A model generated the notes under the pieces. That model saw nothing but the letters and a program-made list of their open reading frames with translations. It made no database searches and had not been told where the DNA came from. A stretch of 64,000 nt of DNA, from assembly GCF_009762775.1 (NCBI RefSeq), contig NZ_CP046401.1, forward strand, positions 7,700,001 through 7,764,000, in the 5' to 3' direction. The first letter of the stretch is position 1. Each line of letters begins with the position of its first letter. Positions 37,055-44,767 of the stretch are shown piece by piece. The DNA is from Maribellus comscasis. Its GTDB lineage: Bacteria > Bacteroidota > Bacteroidia > Bacteroidales > Prolixibacteraceae. The translations under genes and the position numbers were made by a program.

Positions 37055-38038
37055 TTATTTAACAGCCTGAATTCGTTTTATATAAGAATAGATAACTTCA
37101 TTGTCTTTATAACTCTCGAGAAGCGGCTGAACTTTTTCAATAAAGGGAGCTTTATCAGGATAAATCACCTCAACACCGGCTTTTTGCACTTCCTCCAACG
37201 ACTCTTTTTCCGATTCTGCCCAAAGTTTACGTTCCAACACAGCAGACTCATCTGCAGCTTGTTGCAGCCATTCTTGTTCCTGTTCACTCAACTTATCCCA
37301 AATAATTTTACTTACTACCAGCACATCAGGAATCGTTGTGTGTTCATCCAAAGAATAGTATTTACAAACTTCGTAATGACGCGATGTATAAAGACTTGGC
37401 GGATTATTTTCCGCTCCGTCAACCACGCCACTTTGCAACGCGGTGTATAATTCTCCCCATGAAATTGGTGTAGCTGAACCTCCAAGTGCCCGAATCATTT
37501 CCACAGCAGTAATACTTCGCATTACCCTGATCTTCAACCCCGCCAAATCGTCCGGTGTATGAATGGGTTTATCGATAGTATAAAAACTGCGTGAACCTGC
37601 ATCGTAATAAGTTAATCCGCGAATCCATTTATCTTCCGTACTCAACAACAAATCCTTCCCAATTTCTCCGTCCATAATTTTGAAGGAGTGTTCTTTTGAT
37701 TTAAAAATATAGGGAAGCCCAAACACTTTGTACGCGTCAGTAAAACTTTCCATAACCGCGGCAGAAACCTTGGTTATTGCCAGACTTCCAATTTGCACCA
37801 GTTCCACACATTGCTGTTCCGAACCAAGTTGTTCCGCCGGATAAACTTCAATAGTTAACTGTCCATCAGACAGTTCAGAGCATCGCTGAGCCATAAACAT
37901 CATGGCCTTGTGTACCGGATGATCTGTTGGCAGGCCGTGTGCAAGCTTTAGTTCTGTTTTTTCTGAATGTGTACTACAGGAAGTCACCAAAAACAATAAA
38001 ACGACTCCCGCAACAAGTACTATTCTGTTGTATTTCAT
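37055..38038 (-). CDS. TRAP transporter substrate-binding lipoprotein (DctP-type)
   Basis: A 327-residue binding protein with a lipobox (LFLVTSC, C21), so tethered and not free in the periplasm. DctP hallmarks are KLAHGLPTDHPVHKA, the binding segment GLKIRVMRS (its Arg contacts the substrate carboxylate) and SWGELYTALQSGVVDGAENNP. Operon neighbours kdgK and eda point to hexuronates or their keto-deoxy derivatives as cargo. It starts 14 nt after the eda stop. Confidence 0.94.
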   Translation of the reverse strand: MKYNRIVLVAGVVLLFLVTSCSTHSEKTELKLAHGLPTDHPVHKAMMFMAQRCSELSDGQLTIEVYPAEQLGSEQQCVELVQIGSLAITKVSAAVMESFTDAYKVFGLPYIFKSKEHSFKIMDGEIGKDLLLSTEDKWIRGLTYYDAGSRSFYTIDKPIHTPDDLAGLKIRVMRSITAVEMIRALGGSATPISWGELYTALQSGVVDGAENNPPSLYTSRHYEVCKYYSLDEHTTIPDVLVVSKIIWDKLSEQEQEWLQQAADESAVLERKLWAESEKESLEEVQKAGVEVIYPDKAPFIEKVQPLLESYKDNEVIYSYIKRIQAVK

Positions 38039-38052
38039 CAGCTTGTGATTAA

Positions 38053-38724
38053 TTAGTTTTTATATTTTTTTATAATTTGTAATGCTTCCTTACATTTATC
38101 CGTAATATAAGTATAATTTTTTTCTGCTAAAATTTCTTTTGGGAAAAGCTGCGACCCCATTCCAACGCACGTTGCGCCAGCTTCAATCCATGCTTTCAAA
38201 TTGTCTTCAGTTGGGGTTACGCCGCCTGTTGGCATAATACTTGTCCATGGCATCGGGCCTTTTACCGCCTTCACAAACGAAGGTCCGCCAACCTGAGAAC
38301 CAGGAAATATTTTTACAACTTCAGCACCCAATTCGTGGGCTTTGCCAATTTCTGTAACCGAACCACAACCAGGGCTCCAGGCAATTTTGCGTTTATTACA
38401 AACTTTCGCTGTTCCTTCATCAATGAGCGGAGAAACAATAAAATTGGTTCCGAGTGCAATATACATTGCAGCGGTTGCTTCATCAACAACTGACCCCACA
38501 CCCATAATCATCTCGGGGCAGGTTTCTATTGCCCATTTATTCAATTCGGCAAAAACCAGAGTCGCAAAATCTCCACGATTGGTAAATTCAAAAACACGCA
38601 CTCCCCCATCGTAACATGCTTTTACAACTGCTTTACAAACTTCAGGGTCTTTATTATAGAAAACCGGAACCATACCGGTTTCATTCATTTTTAATGCTAC
38701 TTCTATTCTGGAAAATCTGGCCAT
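38053..38724 (-). CDS. eda: 2-dehydro-3-deoxy-phosphogluconate (KDPG) / 4-hydroxy-2-oxoglutarate aldolase
   Basis: A 223-residue class I aldolase that splits KDPG into pyruvate and glyceraldehyde-3-phosphate. The Schiff-base lysine lies in VVKIFPGSQVGG. The Glu in VFEFTNRG and the phosphate loop around IMPTGGVTP and VGMGSQLFP match the family. The opening segment (GMVPVFYNKDPEV) is that of the Bacteroidota form. It follows kdgK after 107 nt, which include a weak hairpin at 38758, and precedes dctP by 14 nt. Confidence 0.93.
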   Translation of the reverse strand: MARFSRIEVALKMNETGMVPVFYNKDPEVCKAVVKACYDGGVRVFEFTNRGDFATLVFAELNKWAIETCPEMIMGVGSVVDEATAAMYIALGTNFIVSPLIDEGTAKVCNKRKIAWSPGCGSVTEIGKAHELGAEVVKIFPGSQVGGPSFVKAVKGPMPWTSIMPTGGVTPTEDNLKAWIEAGATCVGMGSQLFPKEILAEKNYTYITDKCKEALQIIKKYKN

Positions 38725-38757
38725 AACTTAGTTTAAAGTTCAATATTCAAAGTTAAA

Positions 38758-38789
38758 AGCTACCCAATATTCTTAAAAATCGGGCAGCT
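38758..38789 (-). terminator. Weak hairpin between kdgK and eda
   Basis: AGCT-N-CCC (38758-38765) faces GGG-N-AGCT (38782-38789), with one mismatch and a 16-nt loop; UUUUAAC follows on the minus strand. It may attenuate transcription so that eda and the transporter are made in lower amounts than KdgK. Confidence 0.35.
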
Positions 38790-38831
38790 CCAATATATTT
38801 TATCTATTTTTTTGAGGCGAGCAAAAATTAT

Positions 38832-39869
38832 CTACCTCGCAACTCTTCCTGATGCGTCTCCGCCCATTAATTTTTCGACGTCATCAACAGTAACCTGGTT
38901 AAAATCGCCGTAAATGGTGTGTTTCAAACAAGAAGCGGCAACCGCAAAATTCAATGCTTTTTGGTCGTCGTCAGTATATGTCAACAATCCGTAAATGAGA
39001 CCGCCCATAAAAGAATCGCCACCACCTACGCGATCGACAATATGTGTAATCTGATAAGTTGGTGCTTCATACAGTTTCTCTCCGTCCCAAAGTACACCCG
39101 ACCAACTGTTGTGATTTGCGTTTACAGAACCACGCAATGTTGTGATTACCTTTTTACATCTCGGGAACTGCGCCATAATCTGTTTTGAAACCGATTCGTA
39201 AGCAGCTCCTTCCACATGACCTCCGGTTACGTCAATTCCTTCCGGTTTTATTCCAAGAACTTTCTCGGCATCTTCTTCATTTCCTAAAATAACATCTGTT
39301 CCGGCAACCAGTTCCGGCATTACTTCGCCTGCCGTCTTGCCGTATTTCCAAAGATTTTTGCGATAATTCAAATCACAGGAAACGGTTACTCCCAATTCAT
39401 TTGCTTTTTTAATGGCTTCCAAACAAACATCGGCAGCACTTTGCGAAATGGCGGGTGTTATTCCTGTCCAGTGAAACCAATTTGCTCCTTCAAAAACTTT
39501 GTCCCAGCCGATCATTCCGGGTTGAATCTCAGAAACAGCTGAATGCGCACGGTCGTAAACCACTTTACTGCCGCGGCTCACTGCACCGGTTTCCAAAAAA
39601 TAAATTCCGAGGCGTTCTCCTCCCCAAACAATTTTATCGGTTCCAACTCCGTATTTTCTCAAATCCATCATACAAGCCCGGCCAATATCATTTTTCGGGA
39701 GACGGGTTACAAAATCTACAGGAACGCCATAGTTTGCCAGAGAAACAGCAACATTCGCTTCTCCTCCTCCAAAAGTAGCTGTCAGCTGAGGGCTTTGTGA
39801 AAAACGCAGATAATCGGGTGTTGCCAAGCGCAACATAATTTCGCCAAAGGTTATTACTTTATTACTCAT
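38832..39869 (-). CDS. kdgK: 2-keto-3-deoxygluconate kinase (PfkB family)
   Basis: A 345-residue sugar kinase that phosphorylates KDG to KDPG. The N-terminal FGEIMLRLATPDYLRF and FGGGEANVAVSLANYG place it in the KdgK branch. The catalytic Asp and anion hole are in DRVGGGDSFMGGLIYGLL, and NLNYRKNLW-like DLNYRKNLW gives another PfkB signature. It is the first gene of an operon with eda and the TRAP genes. Its promoter carries a LacI-type palindrome over the -7 box (39898-39911), so repression relieved by a pathway intermediate is likely. Confidence 0.92.
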   Translation of the reverse strand: MSNKVITFGEIMLRLATPDYLRFSQSPQLTATFGGGEANVAVSLANYGVPVDFVTRLPKNDIGRACMMDLRKYGVGTDKIVWGGERLGIYFLETGAVSRGSKVVYDRAHSAVSEIQPGMIGWDKVFEGANWFHWTGITPAISQSAADVCLEAIKKANELGVTVSCDLNYRKNLWKYGKTAGEVMPELVAGTDVILGNEEDAEKVLGIKPEGIDVTGGHVEGAAYESVSKQIMAQFPRCKKVITTLRGSVNANHNSWSGVLWDGEKLYEAPTYQITHIVDRVGGGDSFMGGLIYGLLTYTDDDQKALNFAVAASCLKHTIYGDFNQVTVDDVEKLMGGDASGRVAR

Positions 39870-39883
39870 TCTTTAGTTTTTTG

Positions 39884-39930
39884 ATTTGGATAATCAATGC
39901 AATCGATTGCAAAGATACACTTATCCAAAT
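39884..39930 (-). promoter_or_regulatory. kdgK promoter with nested palindromes (LacI-type operator)
   Basis: The perfect 14-bp palindrome TGCAATCGATTGCA (39898-39911) has the form of a LacI-family operator. It overlaps a perfect -7 element on the minus strand, TATCTTTG (39917-39910). Around both is a second inverted repeat, ATTTGGATAA (39884-39893) and TTATCCAAAT (39921-39930), perfect over 10 bp with a 27-nt gap. The -33 box is poor, as in regulated promoters. Binding here would block the kdgK-eda-TRAP operon. Confidence 0.75.
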
Positions 39931-39966
39931 AAAAAGGAACACTATTTCCTATAAATCAACATGTTC

Positions 39967-41370
39967 TTATTCAAATTTAAAATACTCTTTTGCATTGTTG
40001 AAACAAATATTTTCAACCATTTGCCCTAACAATTCCATATCGTGAGGAATTTCACCATTTTCGACATCGTTGCCCAACAAATTACACAAAGTTCTCCTGA
40101 AATATTCGTGGCGGGTGTACGACAAAAAGCTTCTTGAATCGGTTAACATTCCAACAAAACGACTTAACAAACCAAGGTTGGAAAGCGCATTTATTTGTTT
40201 TTCCATTCCGTCTTTTTGGTCGAGGAACCACCAGCCGGAACCAAATTGCATTTTCCCGGGAACAGAACCATCCTGAAAGTTTCCAATCATTGTACCGATA
40301 AGTTCATTATCACGCGGGTTCAGATTATACAATACTGTTTTCGAAAGTTTATTTTCTTTATCGAGTCTGTCCAAAAATTTAGAAAGCGATTTTGCAATTT
40401 CAAAGTCGCCAATCGAATCAAAACCAGTGTCGGCTCCCAATTTTTTGAACAAGCGGGTGTTGTTGTTCCGAAGCGCTCCCAAATGGAATTGCTGCGTCCA
40501 TCCGCGAGAATGATCCATAATTCCGAATTCGTACAACATGCACGATTTGAATTTCAAAATCTCATCCGGATTCAAATCATTCCCTTTTCTTATTTTATTG
40601 AAAATAGTATTTATTTCGGCTTCGGTGTAATCTTCGGCCATTGCTGTTTCCAAACCATGGTCTGACAAACGACAACCGCTGTCGTGGAAAAACTGGTGAC
40701 GACTGTCAAGCGCATCCATCAAAGCAGCAAATGAGCCAATATTCTCACCGGCAGCTTCTTCCAACGTTTCCAAATAAGCGTTGTACGTTTTTGCACTTTC
40801 AACCGCCATTGCTTTGTCTGGTCTCCAGGCGGGAAGTACCGCTACTTCAAAGCCATCTTCTTTTATTGCCTGATGATGTTCCAGAGAATCAACGGGATCG
40901 TCAGTTGTACAAATGGTGTGTACGTTTGCTTTACGAATAATATTTCGAACGGAATAATCTGAAGTTTGCAATTTTGCATTACATTCTTCCCAAATTTCTT
41001 TTGCAGTAACCGGACTCAACAATTTATCAATTCCGAAGAATTTTTTTAATTCTAAATGAGTCCAATGATACAATGGGTTACGCAACGTTTGCGGAACCGT
41101 TTCTGCCCATTTTTCAAACTTTTCCCAATCAGAAGCATCGCCGGTACAATAGCGTTCGTTTACTCCGTTGGAACGCATGGCTCTCCATTTGTAATGATCG
41201 CCGTACAACCAAATCTGAGTAATATTTTTAAACTGTTTGTCTTCTGCAACTTCCTGAGGTGGAATGTGACAGTGATAATCAAAAATTGGCATTTTAGCCG
41301 CATGATTATGATATAATTCCTGTGCTGTTTCTGTCTGCAACAGGAAATTTTCGTCCATGAATTTTTTCAT
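39967..41370 (-). CDS. uxaC: Glucuronate/galacturonate isomerase (uronate isomerase)
   Basis: A 467-residue amidohydrolase-fold enzyme that converts D-glucuronate to D-fructuronate and D-galacturonate to D-tagaturonate. The metal motif is D31-Y-H-C-H35 near the N-terminus. Family blocks [37 protein letters not shown] and [24 protein letters not shown] (in parts) are clear. Length is normal. It follows uxaE by 48 nt and should share that promoter; the kdgK promoter lies just downstream. Confidence 0.96.
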   Translation of the reverse strand: MKKFMDENFLLQTETAQELYHNHAAKMPIFDYHCHIPPQEVAEDKQFKNITQIWLYGDHYKWRAMRSNGVNERYCTGDASDWEKFEKWAETVPQTLRNPLYHWTHLELKKFFGIDKLLSPVTAKEIWEECNAKLQTSDYSVRNIIRKANVHTICTTDDPVDSLEHHQAIKEDGFEVAVLPAWRPDKAMAVESAKTYNAYLETLEEAAGENIGSFAALMDALDSRHQFFHDSGCRLSDHGLETAMAEDYTEAEINTIFNKIRKGNDLNPDEILKFKSCMLYEFGIMDHSRGWTQQFHLGALRNNNTRLFKKLGADTGFDSIGDFEIAKSLSKFLDRLDKENKLSKTVLYNLNPRDNELIGTMIGNFQDGSVPGKMQFGSGWWFLDQKDGMEKQINALSNLGLLSRFVGMLTDSRSFLSYTRHEYFRRTLCNLLGNDVENGEIPHDMELLGQMVENICFNNAKEYFKFE

Positions 41371-41418
41371 TATGAGGAAATTTATTGGCCCTCAAAAAGA
41401 ACCGTTGTTTTTGGTTTA

Positions 41419-42666
41419 TTACAAATCGAATAAGCGTTTCAGGTGACGTTCGTAAATATTTTCTTCCACACAAGAACCTACTACTTCAGCATTTTCCTTT
41501 AACAAATCAGTATATTTTTCACCCATTTCGGCAGCCACTTTGTAACCTACGTGAATGAGCTGTCGGAAGTTAGAGTTATAATCAGCATGCCCCGGAATAT
41601 GTCGCAAGGTGTTTGAATATTTTTCACCATCCCAACCATCTACTTCTTCCGGTGTTGGCAATTTTGAATCATCAATATCGATTACGTCGGCATAAGGAGC
41701 GCACAATTCTTCTTTTCTTTCCAGTGCTTTTTTATAAATCTCTTTGGAAGCTTCCAAACCGGCATCACCCGAAATAGACAATCCGATAACTTCTTCCAAC
41801 CAGGTAGTACCGGCTGTTTTTACGTGAATACCCTTATCGTGTTTTTTTATAATTTCGGCCATTATCGGATAAATAGTAAATTTATCAGAACCAGAATGCA
41901 CGCTCAATTTTAAATCTTCAGGAAGACCAAATCCTTTTACTGCGTGTTCAATTACCAACACGTCCTCTTCAAATTCTTTGGCAAATTGAACGGTGTCGCC
42001 AACATAATCGACTCCTTTATTAAAACGACCAGTAAATTTTGGTGCGATTGTTTGAGCCGGAATTTTTTCCTCTGCAATCATTTTAAGGATAAAAAACATA
42101 TCCACCGGCGTTTGTGGTTCTTCCACTTCGTCCATGGAAACTTCGGTAACAAAATTTCCGGTTCCTTTTGCCGACTCAATGTGACGATAAATTTTTCCTG
42201 CTTCTTTTACAGCTGCCAGATATTTACCTGCAACAACATCCAAAAGTTCATCGGTAATTACAATTGGTTCCGAAATCCCTGCAATAGAAACTTCCGTTCC
42301 CAAAGCTTCGCACGATTTTTTAAATTTAAGAACATCTTCCACTGCTGATTCGTTCCCAATATACATTGCAACATCGAGTGTAAAAAAATTGCAATGTTCA
42401 ATAAAACGATCCACATTGGTAAGATTAATATGGTCGGCATCAACAAAATAGGGGCCCTCCCAACCGAGATTTTTAACGGCTGCATCAGCTTCTTTTCGTG
42501 TTCCTTCAGGTTCTGAATGAACAATATTGTGTTCTCTGTTTGACTTATTCCAAACCGGAGTAACCTCTACTCCTTCAGAAGTAGCTGTTATCAAAGCGCT
42601 TAACTGAGCTTCTCCCTCATGATTAAACCGGTCTCCGGTTCCAAAACTGTATTTACCTAGTTCCAT
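41419..42666 (-). CDS. uxaE: Tagaturonate epimerase family protein (UxaE-like)
   Basis: The ATG at 42666 (MELGKYSFGTGDRFNHEGEAQ) gives 415 residues. A longer frame to 42849 would overlap the Nramp-like gene and the promoter, so it is rejected. The sequence matches the UxaE family that interconverts tagaturonate and fructuronate, seen in GTGDRFNHEG, FVDADHINL, APKFTGRFNKGVDYVGD and KLSVHSGSDKF. With UxaC it lets galacturonate join the fructuronate branch without a separate tagaturonate reductase route. Operon with uxaC; the promoter and an operator-like palindrome lie at 42707-42754. I recognise the family by pattern only. Confidence 0.78.
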   Translation of the reverse strand: MELGKYSFGTGDRFNHEGEAQLSALITATSEGVEVTPVWNKSNREHNIVHSEPEGTRKEADAAVKNLGWEGPYFVDADHINLTNVDRFIEHCNFFTLDVAMYIGNESAVEDVLKFKKSCEALGTEVSIAGISEPIVITDELLDVVAGKYLAAVKEAGKIYRHIESAKGTGNFVTEVSMDEVEEPQTPVDMFFILKMIAEEKIPAQTIAPKFTGRFNKGVDYVGDTVQFAKEFEEDVLVIEHAVKGFGLPEDLKLSVHSGSDKFTIYPIMAEIIKKHDKGIHVKTAGTTWLEEVIGLSISGDAGLEASKEIYKKALERKEELCAPYADVIDIDDSKLPTPEEVDGWDGEKYSNTLRHIPGHADYNSNFRQLIHVGYKVAAEMGEKYTDLLKENAEVVGSCVEENIYERHLKRLFDL

Positions 42667-42706
42667 TTTATTTGTTTGATTTACTATTTTTTTGCTGTAA
42701 AAAAAC

Positions 42707-42754
42707 ACTTCCGTGTACGAACACGAAAGTATAGATATATTTTTTTGTGGCAAA
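42707..42754 (-). promoter_or_regulatory. uxaE-uxaC promoter with operator-like inverted repeat
   Basis: On the minus strand TTTG (42754-42751), exactly 19 nt, then TACTTTCG (42731-42724) fits the Bacteroidota promoter with one mismatch. Immediately downstream and overlapping the -7 box is an inverted repeat with arms ACTTCCGTGT and ACACGAAAGT (42707-42730, one mismatch, 4-nt centre). The layout parallels the kdgK promoter but the palindrome differs in sequence. Confidence 0.7.
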
Positions 42755-42788
42755 AGCTTTTTTGATGTTATACAAATATATTCTGATT

Positions 42789-44150
42789 CTAAATTAGCGA
42801 AATCGCACCGTACAAACCGACTAAAAATATAACCAAACAACTCACCCACAATGAAATATCATAGAATTTTGAGGATTCGAGGCCAAATTGTTTTTGTTTA
42901 TATCTAAAATGTAATCCGGCGTAAACAATTATTAATAACATAAAAAATGTAATAATTCCGCCAATGGTTACCATAAACACCGGCGATTTTACCCACAAAA
43001 GTGCAATTACCCATAAAAACGGAAATACCCAGGCCAAAATTGCTACTGTTCTTTTGCGTTGTTTTAGGTTGAAAAAATCAATCCATCCGAGTTGTCCAAA
43101 CAAATCAGAGAAAATTCGCGTGCGGGCTGCCAATGCAGAAAATAAAGTTGAAAACAAAACCACAAAAGAGCCGAAAAGAAAAAAGTCTTTTGCCCAGGGC
43201 CCAAATGAATGCGTGTACATTTTTGAAAGTGTTTCAATCATTTCGAAACCACCCGGAATTTCACCTCTTTTATAAAGTACCGCCGCCCCGAGCAAATAAA
43301 AAGCCGCCGTTACCAGCGTGTAAACAACCATCGATAAAATGGCATCCAGGTTCATAACTTTAATCCAGCCCCTGGCGCGTTTCCGCCATTCATCTGATTC
43401 TTCAAACGGACCGGTAAACCTTGCATATCCTTTTTCCAGACACCAATAATTGTAAGCCACAATTTCGTCACCGCCAACTCCTGTGAGTCCAAAAGCAGCA
43501 ATTGCAAATCCAACCGCTGCGGGCGGAAGCTGAAACTTCAAGCCTTCCAGTACGTCGCTTTGCGTAAAAGCAAAACCAGTGTATTGAAGCATAAAAACAG
43601 CGACAACTGTAAACGTTGTAAACAGCAGCATCAACACAACTGATACTTTTTCAATAAAAAAGTAGTAGCCTTTAAAAACCATGGTGGCCACAATAATGCC
43701 AACAATAATCGCAAAACTTGTGATACTTAGTGACGGGAAAGCCATATTTAAAGTAATGGCCACGCCGCCAATAATTCCACCCAACTGAAGTGGTTTAAAA
43801 AGCCAAAGAAAAAACCATGTCCAAAGACTCCAGTTGGCTTTTTGTTTTCCAAAGCGGGGACCGCCAATTTTATTCAGCGAAGTAAACACCGTTTCCCCGG
43901 TGCGAATGGCTTGCTTTCCAAATTCAAGCTGAATGGCAACTTTCACTGCACAACTTACCAGAATAACCCAAAACGTAACAAAACCGGCTTTTGCACCTAA
44001 AGTTGTTGTGGAAATTAACTCGCCGGAGCCAACAACCGATGCCGACAAAATAAATCCGGGGCCTAAATATCTGAATTTTCCCAACAAAGAAGTGGGGGCA
44101 CTTTTTATACTTTCCCCGGAGAGAATATACGGATCGGTTTGCATTGGCAT
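42789..44150 (-). CDS. Nramp-like membrane transporter without canonical metal motifs
   Basis: A 453-residue protein with about eleven membrane helices and an overall Nramp (LeuT-fold) pattern: RYLGPGFILSASVVGSGELISTTTLGAKAGF at the start (in part), QLGGIIGGVAITLNMAFP, and FLFGSFVVLFSTLFSALAARTRIFSDL. The metal-binding DPGN of helix 1 is replaced by G-S-G-E (41-44). The MPH of helix 6 is replaced around GLTGVGGDEIVAYNYW. It may therefore carry something other than divalent metals. It sits 34 nt upstream of the uxaE promoter in a hexuronate locus, so a sugar acid is a possibility. Annotation pipelines will call it a divalent-metal transporter. Confidence 0.8.
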   Translation of the reverse strand: MPMQTDPYILSGESIKSAPTSLLGKFRYLGPGFILSASVVGSGELISTTTLGAKAGFVTFWVILVSCAVKVAIQLEFGKQAIRTGETVFTSLNKIGGPRFGKQKANWSLWTWFFLWLFKPLQLGGIIGGVAITLNMAFPSLSITSFAIIVGIIVATMVFKGYYFFIEKVSVVLMLLFTTFTVVAVFMLQYTGFAFTQSDVLEGLKFQLPPAAVGFAIAAFGLTGVGGDEIVAYNYWCLEKGYARFTGPFEESDEWRKRARGWIKVMNLDAILSMVVYTLVTAAFYLLGAAVLYKRGEIPGGFEMIETLSKMYTHSFGPWAKDFFLFGSFVVLFSTLFSALAARTRIFSDLFGQLGWIDFFNLKQRKRTVAILAWVFPFLWVIALLWVKSPVFMVTIGGIITFFMLLIIVYAGLHFRYKQKQFGLESSKFYDISLWVSCLVIFLVGLYGAISLI

Positions 44151-44171
44151 TTATTTATTAGTTAGTTTCTC

Positions 44172-44199
44172 AAAAAAAGCACCATGCTTCAGCTTGGTG
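44172..44199 (-). terminator. Intrinsic terminator between the transposase and the Nramp-like gene
   Basis: On the minus strand CACCAAGC and GCATGGTG (44199-44180, one mismatch, loop TGAA) are followed by C and seven U. It insulates the Nramp-like gene from transcripts of the transposase or the dehydrogenase upstream. Confidence 0.75.
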
Positions 44200-44229
44200 A
44201 AAATAAATCATAAATCTAAATCCTCAGCC

Positions 44230-44247
44230 AGCCGGCTTAAGCCGGCT
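44230..44247. repeat. REP-like palindrome at the 3' end of the transposase gene
   Basis: AGCCGGCTTAAGCCGGCT is a perfect 18-bp palindrome touching the transposase stop codon. Its centre GCTTAAGC shares the CTTnAG core with the two hairpins upstream of the gene. Confidence 0.7.
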
Positions 44248-44685
44248 TTAATCATCAAAAAAACCATAATTGTTTTTCCACTCATTATATTCCTCTTCAA
44301 ATGATTTAATTTTATGGTGACTATCCTGATTTATTATATAACTCTTTACAATTTCAAGTTGCGATGCACTAACAGAAAAAGCTCCGTAACCTCTCTGCCA
44401 CGAAAATCTACCATCAACCAACCTTTCCTGATTTATCCAATAAGAAGAAGAACCTTTCACCTTTTGAACAAAATCTGCTAAACATATATCTGAAGGCAAA
44501 TCTACTAACAAATGAATATGTTCTGATTGAACATTAACTGATAAAACAGGTATTTGAATCTCCTTTGTTTTCTCAAGAATAAAATTCTTTACAGAAATTC
44601 TTACGCGAAAAGAGTTAAAAACTTTAATTCTTTCTTTTGAAGACCAAGTTATGTGTAAATAATTTCGAACAAATGAATGAATCAT
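44248..44685 (-). CDS. REP-associated tyrosine transposase (RAYT, IS200/IS605-like Y1 HUH)
   Basis: A 145-residue single-domain transposase. The opening HITWSSKERIKVF, the HUH motif HIHLLVDLP and the late catalytic-tyrosine region VKSYIINQDSHH are the RAYT pattern. Such proteins nick single-stranded DNA at hairpins and are thought to spread REP elements. Perfect or near-perfect hairpins lie on both sides (44230, 44700, 44741). There is no second gene (TnpB) and no classical inverted-repeat IS end. It sits between the Nramp-like gene and the zinc dehydrogenase and probably inserted into an older sugar-acid cluster. Confidence 0.9.
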   Translation of the reverse strand: MIHSFVRNYLHITWSSKERIKVFNSFRVRISVKNFILEKTKEIQIPVLSVNVQSEHIHLLVDLPSDICLADFVQKVKGSSSYWINQERLVDGRFSWQRGYGAFSVSASQLEIVKSYIINQDSHHKIKSFEEEYNEWKNNYGFFDD

Positions 44686-44699
44686 CGTCTATTCTTAAA

Positions 44700-44717
44700 A
44701 GCCTGCTAAAGCAGGCT
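44700..44717. repeat. REP-like hairpin just upstream of the transposase start
   Basis: AGCCTGC and GCAGGCT form a 7-bp stem with a TAAA loop, 14 nt before the transposase ATG. On the minus strand the core reads GCTTTAGC, the same pattern as the other two hairpins. Confidence 0.7.
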
Positions 44718-44740
44718 AAAAACTCCATATACTTATTTAT

Positions 44741-44760
44741 AACCAGACTGAAGTCTGGTT
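44741..44760. repeat. REP-like hairpin between the dehydrogenase and the transposase
   Basis: AACCAGACT and AGTCTGGTT form a perfect 9-bp stem with a 2-nt centre (GA). On the minus strand the core is ACTTCAGT. It lies 7 nt after the dehydrogenase stop and could also work as its terminator, though no U-run follows. Confidence 0.7.
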
Positions 44761-44767
44761 CTTATTT

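Noticed and set aside
42667..42849. Upstream extension of the uxaE frame overlapping the Nramp-like gene
   Set aside because: The added 61 residues have no family match, overlap the neighbouring gene by 61 bases and would cover a well-formed promoter. The ATG at 42666 begins exactly with the conserved start of the family.
44230..44760. Complete IS200/IS605 insertion sequence with TnpB
   Set aside because: Only a single Y1 transposase is present and the hairpins are REP-like. There is no tnpB or omega-RNA-type region, so RAYT is the better call.
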